Assembly (NCBI GenBank): GCA_963576725.1
Contig: OY755252.1
Location: forward strand, 45,671,552 to 45,735,551
Source of the DNA: Azorinus chamasolen
Lineage: Eukaryota > Mollusca > Bivalvia > Cardiida > Solecurtidae
Reading direction: 5' to 3'
Length of the DNA: 64,000 nt
In this document: positions 45,445 to 57,195 of the stretch, one piece after another
Numbering within the stretch: the first letter of the stretch is position 1
Layout of the letters: each line of letters starts with the position of its first letter
Notes under the pieces: generated by a model
The model's input: the letters and a program-made list of their open reading frames with translations, nothing else
Databases searched by the model: none
Told to the model about the DNA's origin: nothing
Translations under genes and position numbers: made by a program

Positions 45445-47290
45445 CTAAGCTGTCCTAGTAGTATATGTTGTAGAAATGTGTTTTTTTAGAGATCTTTTGA
45501 AAAATGCCAGTGAGCTTGCATCTCTAATACCTGATGGCAGAGCATTCCAGAGTTTTGGAGCTGCATGCATGAAACTTCTCTCACCGTATTTTACCTTACG
45601 ACTTTTTGGTACAACCAACGACAATGAACTACTTGCTGACCTTAATTCTCTGCGGGGCCGATACACGTCAAGCATGTCGACAATGTACTTGGCGGATTCA
45701 TTGTGCATGGCTTTATACGTAAGTGTCAGAATTTTGAATTCAATGCGATGTTGAACATGAAGCCAGTGAAGTTCTCTCAAAACAGGCGCGATATGATCAT
45801 ATCGAGGAGCCCTGGTGATGATGCGGGCTGCTGTATTTTGAACTCTTTGAAGTTTCTGCAGTGTGTTTTTTGAAATTCCATGCAGCAATGAGTTGCAGTA
45901 GTCTATTTTTGATGTAACCAGAGAGTTCACCAAAGTCTTGGTAGCATCAGGTGAGAGGTACTTTCTTATATGACCTATTCGTCGGAGCTGTGCATAACTA
46001 GACATACACACCGAATTGATGTGTGATGCCATATCCATTTGTGAATCGAGCCATGTACCGAGATTCTTTATAGACAAAGACGGTTTGATCTTAGAGGGGC
46101 CTACTTGCACATGAATGTCTTCAAGTACTACTGTGTTTTTTGTATGAAACAGGATGACCTCAGTTTTGTCAGTATTGAGCTTCAGTATGTTCTGGTGCAT
46201 CCAAGAGACCATTTCTTTGAGACATATCTCAACTCGTGATAAAGCTTCTTGTTGACAGGAAATGTCCTTGGGCTTAAAGGATAGGTATAATTGTGAGTCA
46301 CCGGTATAAAAATGATGCTCTAGCCTATGGTTTCTGCAGATTGAGCCGACAGGTTTTGTGCACATGATGTAGTGTTTTGGTCCTAGGACCGATCTCTGTG
46401 GCACGCTATATTTCATATTAACTGGGGTGTACAACTCCCAATCTACTGACACTATTTGATAGCGGTTATTTAGATAGGAGGTCATCCACTCAAGGGGTTT
46501 CCCAATGATTCCGAAGTCTTTTTCTAGGCGCTTTAGCAATGTTTCGTGATCGATAGTGTCAAATACAGCCGATAAGTCAAGTATCAACAGAACTGTAGTT
46601 TCATCTTTATCTAGGGATTGAAGGATGTCATTCTGAACTTTCAGAAGAGCAGTCTCTGTTGAGTGATGCTTTCGGTATGCTGATTGATGGTGCTCATGTA
46701 GATTGTTTGAGTTCAGGTGGGACTCAATGTGTTTGTCAACCACTTTTTCTAACACTTTGGAGACAAATGGCAGATTTGATATAAGCCTTTAATTCTTAAG
46801 TTCATTTGAATCGAGATCCGGTTTCCTTAAAAGAGGTCTGACATGTGAACTTTTGAAACTTTTTGGAACATAGACATTGTCTAAAGAGGAGTTTACAATG
46901 TTTGTCAAAAACGGTAGGAGTTCATCAAGGCATGACTTTAATAGCCATGTAGGTATTGGATCCAGTTCGCAAGACTTACAGGGGGATGCCTTAATGATAT
47001 GTACTACTTCTACTGTAGCTGTAGCAAACGTTTCCAATACGTTTGTTGAATGCTGCATCTCAGTGTCTATCGGCGCCCTGGATACAGTGCCTGATGCAAT
47101 ATCTGCACGTATTTTGTCCACTTTGTCAACCAAAACGTCACTGAATTCTTGTGCAAGATGCTTCGAGGACGAAGTCTTAGGCAATGAGATGTCACTAGTT
47201 GAACCTAGCAGATGCTTAGTGACTCTGAAAAGACTTTTTGAGTCTGCCTGGCATGCTTCAACTTTCTCTGAGTAGAAATCAATCTTTGAC
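45445..47290 (-). pseudogene. CR1/L2-like LINE, reverse transcriptase domain
   Basis: Nearly continuous from about 47184 down to the stop at 45445, broken by one TAA (46786-46788) in NELKN*RLISNLPFVSK, where Tyr is expected. Counting from the Met at 46755, motif A LDLSAVFDTIDH is at residues 59-70, motif B reads VPQRSVLGP (118-126; normally Gly in place of Arg), and the catalytic motif C reads FYTGD (149-153) where the family has YADD, so both substitutions remove activity. The C-terminal region (CNSLLHGISKNTLQKLQRVQN, ITRAPRYDHIAPVLRELHWL, LWNALPSGIR) is typical of CR1/L2/Jockey-group LINEs. Family-level call is firm; exact clade is not. Confidence 0.85.
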
Positions 47291-48465
47291 TTAATTAGTA
47301 GCCTGTTGACTTTGGCACACTGTTTTCTGCATAATTGATGGTCTATTGTGAGTCAGGACTTTTTTCCAGATCCGTTCCAACTTGCGCCTTACATGTCTAG
47401 CATCATGCAGTTCCTGGGTATACCAAGGACATGATGATCTGAGCGTTATGGCTTTTGTACACAGTGGTGCATGTTTATTGACAAGTGCCGCCAGTGTTTG
47501 TGTATATGACTTAACCAGCTCATCAACATCTGTCGTCTGCATACTCGATTCGATGGGTTCCGAATTTAAGAGATCTCTTTTGAATGATTCGATATTAATT
47601 GCCCTAAGTTTCCGAAATGAAACAGTTTTCCTCATTGTTGGGGGTTTTGCGGCCTTTGCCTCGAACGTTACGGAAAAATGATCTCGCGAAACTTTACCAC
47701 TACTGTCGGACAGTCCAGGATCTGTGACTTCAATGTTTGACACACAGTCATCACCGTCCCGTGTAATAACAACATCAAGGATATGTCCCCCTATATGAGT
47801 GGCTTCATTCACATGCTGTCGCAGTCCAAATGATTCGAGTGTACTAACAAAGGTAGCAGTGTTTCAGTCATTTGGAATGCCAAGATCGATGTTTAAATCC
47901 CCTACAATGACGACCGGTCTGTCGGTGGTAGCAAATTTAGATAAGAAAGATGGCCACTCATTCTCAAGAAAATCCCCAGTTTTTAGACCATTTGCACGTG
48001 ATGGCGGTGGTCTGTAAACAACTACTAGACGCAGAGTGAAGTCTCGGATACTTAAAGTGCAGTCCATGTACTCAAAGTTTGAGAAATCATTATCTCTTGT
48101 AGATGTATGGAGGCGAAGTCCTATTGAAGCCTTATGTATGACTGCTACCCCACCGCCACGGTTGCCATTGCAGCGAGGGACATGTACGATTTTGTAATGA
48201 GTAGGAACCAGTTCGCTTATGGGTTACATTCCCGATATCGTGTTGCTTTCTCTGTCGCAAAATGGTTAGCAGAAATCGATGGATACCTGTGTAGCTTACG
48301 ATAAATAGTATAGACATCTTTGTATGCCAAGAAGTCAGCTGTTATTGTGACAAATGAACACTCAACTAAACCAGTTGATAGGGTTGGTTGCTGGGTACTA
48401 GGAAATGAATCGTATATTGTACTAGAACAGATTGCGATTGGAGTCTGTTCTAGGAGAGATTGCAA
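47291..48465 (-). pseudogene. CR1/L2-like LINE, apurinic-type endonuclease domain and 5' part
   Basis: Same element, upstream. Minus-strand frames read NRGGGVAVIHKASIGLRLH (about 48160-48105), LVVVYRPPPSR, VVIVGDLNIDLG (about 47890) and, after a stop at 47863, HIGGHILDVVITR and a SRDHFSVTF box (about 47685-47660), which are the usual steps of the LINE endonuclease ending in an SDH-type motif (here RDH). Stops near 48225 and 47863 and a frame change near 47300 break it. The 5' limit is uncertain; DVYTIYRKLHRY near 48310 is the last recognisable part. Confidence 0.75.
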
Positions 48466-48761
48466 TCGCAGCCTGTGCCAGGAGAAACGACGATTTCCCT
48501 GAATTGTATTTCTACTGTGAGATATATCTACATGGCGTCCTGGTGTTACTACATGGTGTCACAGGTTATGTTAAGGTGTGTAATATAGAAACATATGTGA
48601 TGGATATACTAACACGAATACAATAGAGGATATATGATAGAAATATATATATATATACATCTAGAAGCGACACAGTTGGTTGTTTGCTGATAGAGCATTG
48701 CACTCATTAAGGTTGACATAAAGCAAATAGCTCGACTGCTTGTGTAGTTACCTGTTCCATT

Positions 48762-49014
48762 AACCCTTTTCCTTATATAAGCGCAATTTGACACATCTGC
48801 AAGCAGAGTAGACCCAGATCAGACGGCTCGTATGGGGGCCGTCTGATCAGGATCTGCTCCTCTGTTTACTTATGGTGTAATATAGATCTGATTCCACAGC
48901 TTCTGCCTGGGCCAAAATGTCCTGTGTTCATATGCCATTATAAAAATAATCTTATGACTAGTCATGACGTCATTATTTCCTACATGAATATTCATCAGCG
49001 AAAGGGTTAAACAG
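48762..49014. mobile_element. TTAA-ended MITE with internal palindrome (reference copy)
   Basis: Ends TTAACCCTTTTCCT and AGCGAAAGGGTTAAA. The internal arms GCAAGCAGAGTAGACCCAGA-TCAGACGG and CCGTCTGATCAGGATCTGCTC-CTCTGTTTAC (48799-48868) form a strong hairpin. Then GTGTAATATAGATCTGATTCC, TTTATAATGG-type inverted context and CATGAATATTCATC. TTAA at both ends followed by CCCTT is the end structure of piggyBac-type elements; no transposase is present. Confidence 0.75.
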
Positions 49015-49019
49015 GCTAT

Positions 49020-50415
49020 GTACACAAAGCTGTCCGTTGGGTCTGCACGCTGGGTATGTACTATGGAAGCGTAGACTTTTAAACAGCCTTATATGTTTAA
49101 CCTCATTTTTATAGAGGTCTAAGGGGAGCTGAGGCATTGAAATAGGGATTGCTTAGGCTGCTGTGGCTTGGGCGTTTAGTCGGTTTGAACCAGATTTAGT
49201 GACAATCACAGTGTGCACACCAATAATTTTGGTGTAGTGTTTACAACACGGGCTCGGAACATCATGTTTATATTATCAATTGTGCACTACCGTTGAAATG
49301 TAAAATATTGAATATGTTGAGGGATTGGTCGAATAAAAGATGTATGATTTATTTATTCTGGATTTACAGTTTGCAAAGTAACATAGTGGTAGTCCACAAG
49401 ACAGTAAAAACAGCTCCACATTTAAAGTAAGACGTAACAATATGAAAGTAAAATAATTTAGTCAGACTATCCTGAATACTAGACATCAAGCATGGCCTAA
49501 ATACGCATCTCCTTATTTAATTCTGAATTGTAACGCTTTAAATAAAGAAGGCCGGGTGGTATATAGTATAGTACGTGATTTTTGTCAGGTCACTCGTTCA
49601 CAAAGTGTCTGATATTAGTACACTTAAGCTGATTCCCATGGCGTCTTAATGGGCGAAATCGTACGTAGTAGCTATTACCATTCAGGCAGTTTATGTTTTC
49701 AGTTATTACGCTAAATAAATTATATGGAGAATAACTTTAAATAACGAAAGGCATTAGTATGAATTTACCGATGTAATAACTGTTCCAAGCAGACTTCAAC
49801 ACATAAGGTTTTATTCACTGTTCACTGCAGATAGCATATACATATGGATCCATATATTATTTTAGACATGTTCCAAGCATAGTTTATAACAAGGTCTGAG
49901 ATATAGGTCTGAAGTCACGATAGTACTGAGATAGTTTCAAACCATTTATTTCAACAGGGTTTGATACTGAGGATCTCACATATTATAGGTATATAGTTCA
50001 TATTTACAAATCTCCATATATATCCATTGATATAACTTGAGGACTGTGATCCAAGCACATATTTGAACGTGTGAAAATTGACCAGCCGTCACGCTGGCTT
50101 GGGGCTGTAGTAGTTATTCACAATTATAGTGTATTGTATTATTGTTGGCTCAAATGGTGATATATCATTGATCATTATTGACATAGATTTGGTGTATAAA
50201 GTAGTATTTGTCTTTCATGTTTTCGTATTGTTTGTCTCAGGCAAAGTAGCCCAAGGACATTATACTGCTTATCATCGGTTGATATAGCTCACTGACATTC
50301 ATGTTCTAGCTTCACACCTTGTGCTGTGTTTGTTTAAATCACTGTCACCACACAGAAAGCCCGAAACATTTAAAATGTCTGAGGTCCTATATTGTCATTT
50401 AGACTTCACCCGGCA
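49020..50415. other. no gene recognised
   Basis: About 1.4 kb of AT-rich unassigned sequence, short chance ORFs only. Confidence 0.45.
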
Positions 50416-50421
50416 CCTTTA

Positions 50422-50698
50422 CAAATGGAAAAGTAGTACAGTCCAGCAGGCAAATCCACATACAAGACGCAACCACCAGCAAAACACCGATAGACAGCAT
50501 GACACACACACACGCACAACCACACACCCAAACGCACACTCACACACGAGATGAACACAGAAAACACCAACATACACACAAGAACCAGAGACAAACACTC
50601 CACACACGAACAAAATCACAAGCACAAAGCCGCAAGGCAAACAAAGGAAAGGTGACAACCGCCATGGCACGATTAGTAGCCAAAACACCACTGTAAGT
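50422..50698 (-). mobile_element. 5'-truncated T2 tail
   Basis: AAATGGAAAAGTAGTACAGTCC through the CA-rich stretch to the core (CCGCCATGGCACGATTAGTAG, CACCACTG); stops right at the hairpin. Confidence 0.8.
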
Positions 50699-50709
50699 TT
50701 GATATGGAA

Positions 50710-51755
50710 CAAATGGGGAACATTGCGCACATTATGTCAAAGATAAAAGAAGATGAGTAGATTAAGTACGTTCAACAGGTGGCTGATGATGTTGTTGAGG
50801 ATGTTCTTACATGGTGGTGACAATGAAATCAATTATGTCAATGAACTTCTGGGATATCTACGGTCATGGAAACAGTACGCTGTCATGTTAGGTTTTATTC
50901 TATCAAAGCGTTTGACCGGATACAATAAGTAGGAGACATGTGCATTCCGGCATTTGCTGATATTCTACAGGTTATGTCATAGCCAAATGTGCCTTTGTTT
51001 ATATGCCGATATAGATATTCGGCTAATTAATATTCATTTCATTATTGCTGTCATTAATATTCATGGATTTAAGGGTTCAGAAGTTGAAGGAAATGTTCAC
51101 GGGGAGGTCCTCACTTTCATAGTTGTTGGACAAGTCATTCAGTCTACAAACGTTTCTGATAGCGGAGTTACTGAAAATATATGAATATGGCTTTTTATTG
51201 GCATATTAGGGACACAAACTACTTCTTTATGGAACAGGAGTGATTGGCCGTAGTATTTGCAATAAATATATCTCAAGGGTGTCTGTATGGTTTGTTCTAC
51301 ATGCGCACCATGTCCCCACTTTCTTACATATATAATGAAAACGAAGGATCACGAGATGAGATTTGTTCCCGCAATATTAGATTCTGAGTGGAGGTGATAT
51401 AGGGCTCAGGGTATTATATGTCGACTATTTAGATAGCAATAGTCGGGAAGACTAATGCAGCATTTTTTGGGGTCTTGAGAAAAATTGAATTGTTTTCTAG
51501 AAATGGGACTGTTATAAAGAAAATAGATTATTAGCAGTGTATATAAGGATAGATAGTTTTGTTCTTGTTTCTATACAGTAATGAAATTTGAGTTTTTAAT
51601 TGTTTACTTTCCTTTTAAGGTGGTTGCATTTCGTAATGTATTACTATATTTGATCACTCTTGGATTTTATCATTTCATATGCGTCACTGGGAGGGTATGA
51701 GTTAATCGCGAAAAGTGTCAAAGACGTGTTTGACTTAGTTATCATTTGTTGAAAA
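50710..51755. other. no gene recognised
   Basis: Unassigned AT-rich sequence. The 76-codon ORF at 50954-51184 contains an ATTAATATTCAT duplication and no known motif. Confidence 0.4.
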
Positions 51756-51757
51756 GT

Positions 51758-52085
51758 GCGAATATGAGTCATGCAGGAAACACCATATACAAAACAAACA
51801 TCCGCCCGAACAGCACCACAACAAGAAAATAGTAATGTACATAACTACCAAAACACAAAGAGACCCACAAAGGCAAAACAAAAAATCAGTAGGGGAAGAT
51901 GGAAGTACCGCCATGGAACTGTCAGTGACAGTAGTCACTGGGGGTTTAAACCGGTTTTGGGGCGCCCAATCTTACACATATTCCATTCCCAGCCTAAAAG
52001 ATAAACATTGTTAAAAATGTATCCCCTCTCCGACTAAACTACAACAACCGCGATGGCAAATATTGTGGTAAATTGCATGTAGAAC
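51758..52085 (-). mobile_element. T1-like tail, variant subfamily
   Basis: GAATATGAGTCATGCAGGAAACACC, ACCGCCATGGAACTGTCAG, CAGTGACAGTAGTCACTG, TTTAAACCGGTTTTGG and the upstream part with CCTCTCCGACTAAACTACAAC. 5'-truncated before the RT stop. Confidence 0.8.
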
Positions 52086-52405
52086 GGGTATACAAGTACT
52101 ACAGGTACTACGTATGGCTACGACTAAAATACAGAAAGCTACGGACCAATACAGATTGCCAAGAATGATGCCGGATCGCATCCGTAGCTAATCCGGCGTA
52201 AAATTCGTGAATGTGTGACCTAGGCATTATTTAACTGTTTTGATCCTTACGAGCCACCGATCACTGTTCATTTAGTCAATGGTTCCTGTCGACTAATCAC
52301 CGCAATGCATTTTTGACGTCACAGCCTATACGCTCTCGCGTGATATTTCCCCCAATGCATCGTAGTCTTGATCATCTGGTTACACTGAACTACAGGTTTA
52401 ACGAC

Positions 52406-52625
52406 AAATTAACCATTTCGCTGCCAATGCCGGATCTGTGATTACCTATGCAAACAGTTTGGATCCAGATGAGACGCATAGTAACTCGTCGTCTCATCAG
52501 GATCCAAACTGTTTGTTACTGTTACTATGTTTTTGAAACAAAAATGAAGAAAATCAAAAGAATGAAAGTTTGTAGCAGATGACAACGTTAGCAGACGGCA
52601 GAGTTTGGCAGCGAAAGGGTTAAAG
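52406..52625. mobile_element. TTAA-ended MITE with internal palindrome
   Basis: Ends TTAACCATTTCGCTGCCAA and TTTGGCAGCGAAAGGGTTAA. Internal arms GCAAACAGTTTGGATCCAGATGAGACG / CGTCTCATCAGGATCCAAACTGTTTG (52445-52514) are almost perfect. Confidence 0.8.
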
Positions 52626-52984
52626 GAAAAATAATTTGCAGTTTTATGTACAGGTGACAGTTTAATACAGTACTAAAGGATCTAGATATAGAGCGCTAAA
52701 TTAATTCACTATTCAACAGCAACTTTTATTTCAATTGCAAAATATTAAAATAAAAATTATAAATGAGTATATCTAATTAATTGGACACAGTTTTAATATC
52801 TTGCCTTTAAATTCCCAGCTTTATCATCCAAAATAATGGATTCAGTCACAATAATTATTGATGTTCAATCTTGCGCGAAAAGAAAGGAGGGAAAATCAGC
52901 ACGCGTTCGATGACGTCAAAGTGATGACGTTTACTTCTTGTTTTTCCTCGAGCCCATGCCAGTACTAAATAGATTAACCAACGG

Positions 52985-53055
52985 TTGAGCGCGACTAAAC
53001 TATACAGTTCTCGGGGGCTACGCCCCCTCGAACTATATCGTTTAGTCGCGATCAT
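52985..53055. repeat. strong GC-rich hairpin
   Basis: CGCGACTAAACTATACAGTTC and GAACTATATCGTTTAGTCGCG (52990-53050) pair, with CGGGGGC/GCCCCC closing a TA-containing loop. Weak complementarity may extend 15-20 bp outward. Confidence 0.8.
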
Positions 53056-53442
53056 GGTCTAACCTATACATATTAACCTTATATACATAGGTTATAGTGT
53101 GTACAACATAATTATGTATCCATATTATGTTTGTAAATATGAGACAGTGTGAAGAATATCTACAATTAGATAAAACACATTCTATATTTGTCAATATGAT
53201 ATTCATTTCCATAGAGTATTGCAGTTTGAAGTTATATCAAGGTTTTTCAAGCAATGGCCGTCCGTTTGTTTACTTCCTTTCAATTTGACCTTCATATTAA
53301 CAATTGACTAAATCTATATTTTTAACACATTTTCAGCAATTATTTTAATACAGTGGTTAAGTAAAGTGAATTTATAAATGTTAAACAACGTTTTTTAAGA
53401 ATTAAATAAAAAACTTTATTTTTACCTGTAAATATGCAAAAC

Positions 53443-53640
53443 AAGAGCTGTCACAGTCACGTGAAAAATGCCCCAAAAGGATATTCCTGTGGCCTTGACT
53501 TTTGACTCATAGACCAGGGAGTTGAACGCGACACATCATCTTTGTGTGATAAAGATTTGTGCTGGGTTATTTTGAAATCCATTCAGATTAAACGTCATGA
53601 CAAGTAGAAAAGTTCAGCGAAAATTACCTTTATTTTTTAT
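53443..53640 (+). repeat. dispersed repeat, ACAAGAGCTGTCAC type
   Basis: AAACAAGAGCTGTCACAGTC, AAAATGCCCC and GAACGCGACACATCATC are a recurring molluscan repeat layout recognised from general knowledge; a related opening (AACAAGAGCCCCG) starts the 13600 element. Confidence 0.45.
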
Positions 53641-53964
53641 GAAGATTTTTCATATTTCCATCTTGCTGATTTTTCTCCGCAAGTGTCAAGTGTCATTAGT
53701 ACGACCCACGGCTTCATTCTGACTTGGTCGGAGCACTACGTATTGCATCCATTTTAGTTTTACCTTTAAACCCACAAGTGTCTTCTTCAACATTGAGCTA
53801 CAGTCACTCATATTCCAAACAAAGAATGTGTGATACCAATGTATTTGGTTTACGGACAAGCTTTTAATTTAAAAGTTCCAGGTCAATACCACAGTGACCT
53901 GAAAACCGTACGCGTCACATTTTGTACTGTGAGTAGTCTATGTTGTGGGAAAGTCCGGTGGTGA

Positions 53965-54238
53965 TACCTTTATTTACAATGTTTGTTTAACTAGGGTGAC
54001 CTTGAGATAAGTGTGAAGTTAGGACGTCCGTAGACCGGTTTAAACCCCCAGTGGTGATTTTGCTACTGACCGTGTGTGTGTGTGTATGTGTGTGCGTGAT
54101 AGCCTGTTGTCTATCGATGGCTGTATACGTATATATGTGTATAAATTGCTATATAATTTGCTTTCTGTCGGTGTTTTGGTGATGGTGGCGTTTTGTGTGT
54201 GGCTTTTCTTGCTTGACTTTACTATTTTTCCATTGTAC
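53965..54238 (+). mobile_element. T2 tail
   Basis: TTTATTTACAATGTTTG, AGGACGTCCGTAGACCGGTTTAAACCCCCAG, CAGTGGTGATTTTGCTACTG hairpin, ACCGTG with the second hairpin arm lost, a GT run, and GCTTGACTTTACTATTTTTCCATT. Confidence 0.8.
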
Positions 54239-54387
54239 TCTCCCGGCATCCTGGGAGACGTGCGCTGCGAAAATGTGCTAGTTATGTTTCTATGTGGTGA
54301 TTTTGGTATTTCTGTTTCTTTGTGTTAAGAGCCGGATGTTTGTAGTCTTTGTAACTATAGGAATAACGAAAAACTATTTATCACAAA

Positions 54388-54612
54388 CCATAAATAAGCC
54401 GCAGCCAGTACCAAAACATCGATAGAAAATAAGTGAAACACATACAATCACACACAAATATATGCACACAGGGTGAAGGATTCAAATACCAACAGCCGCT
54501 TATGTACAACAACACAAAAATAAGCATAAGATAAATATAAATGTAAGGGTCACAAACAGTCAGGGGCAAAATCACCATTGAGGAATTTAAACCGATTTCA
54601 CGTAAACTCCGA
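54388..54612 (-). mobile_element. degraded T2-like tail
   Basis: CCAGTACCAAAACATCGATAG, the CA-rich part, GTCAGGGGCAAAATCACCATTG and TTTAAACCGATTT. Internal deletion before the core. Confidence 0.65.
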
Positions 54613-55025
54613 TATTTGTATACACTGATTATAACATATATGGGATCACGGGTGTTTATGGGTTAAACTATCTCAAGAAAAAAGCACATAATTTCACAGC
54701 AGTTTTTCTTAAAACATCTTAAATTATTTTAAAATGTAAATCATTGCCTAATGTGATGAGCCTCGTTTCCCATTGATGTCTCTACAATAATATTTCATTT
54801 ATAGTTGAGTTAACAATGATAAGTATGTTAATCCCGACAAATTGCGAACCAACTGCTTATTTTTAAAATTAATGTTATGCGAAACCGGACTAGCATTTGA
54901 CAACAATTCGCACCCAGATAAGGCGGTGGATATCTCGGCACCTCTATCGGAATACAGGTTGTTTGATATTCGGTTAATAGATTTCTTAAAATTCCTGAAT
55001 GAGTCAGATGTAACTGTAAAAGCAG

Positions 55026-55779
55026 TAAAAGTACAAAAATGAGTCATGCAGGAAACACCACATACAGAACAAACAGTCGCCCGAACAGCAACACAAGGAA
55101 ACAGCAAATGTACATAACTATAAAAACAACAAGAGACGCACACAGACAAAACAAACACACAATAGGGGGAAGATGGAAGCACCGCCTTGGAACGGTCAGT
55201 GACAAAAGTCACTGGGGGTTAAACCGGTTTATGGGCGCCCAACCTCACACTTATTCCATCCCCACCCTAAAAGACAAACAGTGTAAATAAACGTATCCCC
55301 TCTCCGACTAATCTACAACAACCGCGACGGCAGATACAGTGGTAAAGTGCATGTATAACGAAAACATTTAAGTTGAACAAACTGTATCCACCTATCGCTA
55401 GTGTACTCAATGATTGAGCTGCAAAAAGAGTAACTGTAGAAAAGTAATAACTGGTACGACAAAAACGAAATAGTACAGATATCCGACGTTCTCCTTCCAT
55501 TTCTGGATTTAAGAGGTCGCCTTCATAGATTACTAAACCTTTCTTGTCGGCGTACATGCAAAGAGGCCAGCGTGATTGCCAACTATAAAAGGGTTGACAA
55601 CAAAACATGCAGTATGTTGTAGTATTACAGGATCATATCCCTTTTTAATGATTTTTTTAACCTATTTGATGAACAAAGTGAGAAAATGGGTATGTCCAAT
55701 AATTTTACGAAGTTTGTAAATCACATCACCATAAACTTCAGGATGTGAAACACCGTGTCGCAGAAGCTCCTTGAGATTA
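55026..55779 (-). mobile_element. PLE-like element, copy G (T1 tail plus C-terminal RT)
   Basis: 3' terminus at 55030 (AAAAGTACAAAAATGAGTC). The hairpins are perfect here: ACCGCCTTGGAACGGT at 55181-55196 and CAGTGACAAAAGTCACTG at 55197-55214, then AAACCGGTTTATGGGCGCCC. RT C-terminal coding (TACFVVNPF, KKGYDPVI, GHTHFLTLF, HGVSHPEVYGDVIY) continues to about 55779, with one stop near 55662. 5'-truncated. Confidence 0.85.
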
Positions 55780-56250
55780 GAAAAGTCAAGCAGGCAAAGC
55801 CAAAGCCAAGGCAAAGTAACAAACAAGACGCATCCACCACCAAAACAACTATATATAGCATGTCACATACATAAAATCACACATCCAAACACACGAACAC
55901 ACAGGAGATGAACACAGACAACATGAAAAAAACAAACAAGCACTAGACACAAACATTGCAAACATGAACCAAACCCACATGTACAAAGACACAAGACAAA
56001 CAAAAGTAAAGTTGTCAATGAGAGTACCGCCTTGGAATGGTAAGTGACAAAGTCACCACTGATAACCGGTTAACGGACGTCCTATTCTCATACGTATGTC
56101 AAAATCACCCTAGCTTAACAAATGGTGTAAATAAAGGCATCCCCGACGGTCCTTCTCACAAAATAGAAGACGGTCAACACATGAAAATATGTAAAACATA
56201 CAATAACAACTTTGAAACATCCGTCAATAATGCACTCAATGACCTTACTT
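55780..56250 (-). mobile_element. T2 tail joined to copy G
   Basis: GAAAAGTCAAGCAGGCAAAGCC with a short internal AAGCCAAAGCC duplication, a CA-rich part with changes, ACCGCCTTGGAATGGT, AGTGACAAAGTCACCACTG, AACCGGTTAAC and the upstream T2 part to TGCACTCAATGACCTTA. The core hairpin is intermediate between T1 and T2. Confidence 0.75.
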
Positions 56251-56419
56251 TAAGTAAAAATGCATCTGATCAGGGCATCCGCAGCATTTATTGATTTCGT
56301 TAGATTGGTTAATAACACACAATGTCTCCTATCAATTTAATGGCATCGATTTATCGTTATAGTTGCAGATGAAGGGCCAGTAGGCGTGGTTCCCATACAG
56401 GTATGCGGTACTCATGATG

Positions 56420-56533
56420 AAGCCTCATTAGTTCTGTCGTAAAACGTCAGTCTCCCAGAAGGTCGTGAGTTCAAATCACAACTGAGACTGACACAATACC
56501 ATGGTGTACTATATAATCCCTATGCTAATAAAG
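56420..56533 (+). mobile_element. tRNA-like SINE, copy 1
   Basis: AGCCTCATTAGTTCTGTCG and GGTCGTGAGTTCAAATCAC resemble a tRNA head with a pol III B box (GTTCAAATC); then CCATGGTGTACTATATAATCC and a TATGCTAATAAAG end. The same order is found in copy 2. Confidence 0.6.
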
Positions 56534-56539
56534 TATTCA

Positions 56540-56852
56540 ACTCCAGAAGGTTTTTGCCTTTTTCATGATTAATCATGTAATGAACTGTACCATCGTGAAC
56601 ATTAATCATAGTTACATTATGTTTATATAAAGACCGGTAATGCTGGCCCTGTAGAATGTCAATAATCACATCTACAGTAGAACCTGTCTTTTCCTTATTG
56701 AACATAAGAGTTTGAAAATACAGGTGGTTCCTGTATGAGGTTTCTGCACTTTCAACGTGCATTAGGCTACTATATGCATTGCAGGCCTCGTTCATTTTGT
56801 CTGTTCGTATGTCCGATTGACCATGGGTGGCCACTTATCTGTTTGCCTGCGT
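56540..56852. other. no gene confirmed
   Basis: A 104-codon minus-strand ORF (56520-56834) covers it (contains TVHYMINHEKGKNLLELNTL). I do not recognise it and see no supporting context. Confidence 0.3.
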
Positions 56853-56854
56853 GT

Positions 56855-57108
56855 TAATGGAAAAGTAGTAAAGTCAAGCAGGCAATGCGACATACAAGAC
56901 ACAACCACCACCAAAACACCGATAGATAGCATCACACACACACGCAAACACACACAAACACAACCACACACCCAAACGCACACTCACACACGAGATGAAC
57001 ACAGAAAACACCAACAGACACACAAGAACTAGGGACAAACACTCCACACATGAACAAAATCACAAGCACACAGACGTACATAAAACAAAAGGAAGGGTGA
57101 CAAATGTA
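56855..57108 (-). mobile_element. 5'-truncated T2 tail
   Basis: TTAATGGAAAAGTAGTAAAG to GGAAGGGTGACAAA. Ends just before the hairpin core. Confidence 0.8.
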
Positions 57109-57195
57109 TTCCATCCTTCTGTGAAGTCAAACACGTGTTTTATCAAGTCACCAGCCTTCTCTAGTGACGTAATAAGAGAGAGTGCAGATGAATGG

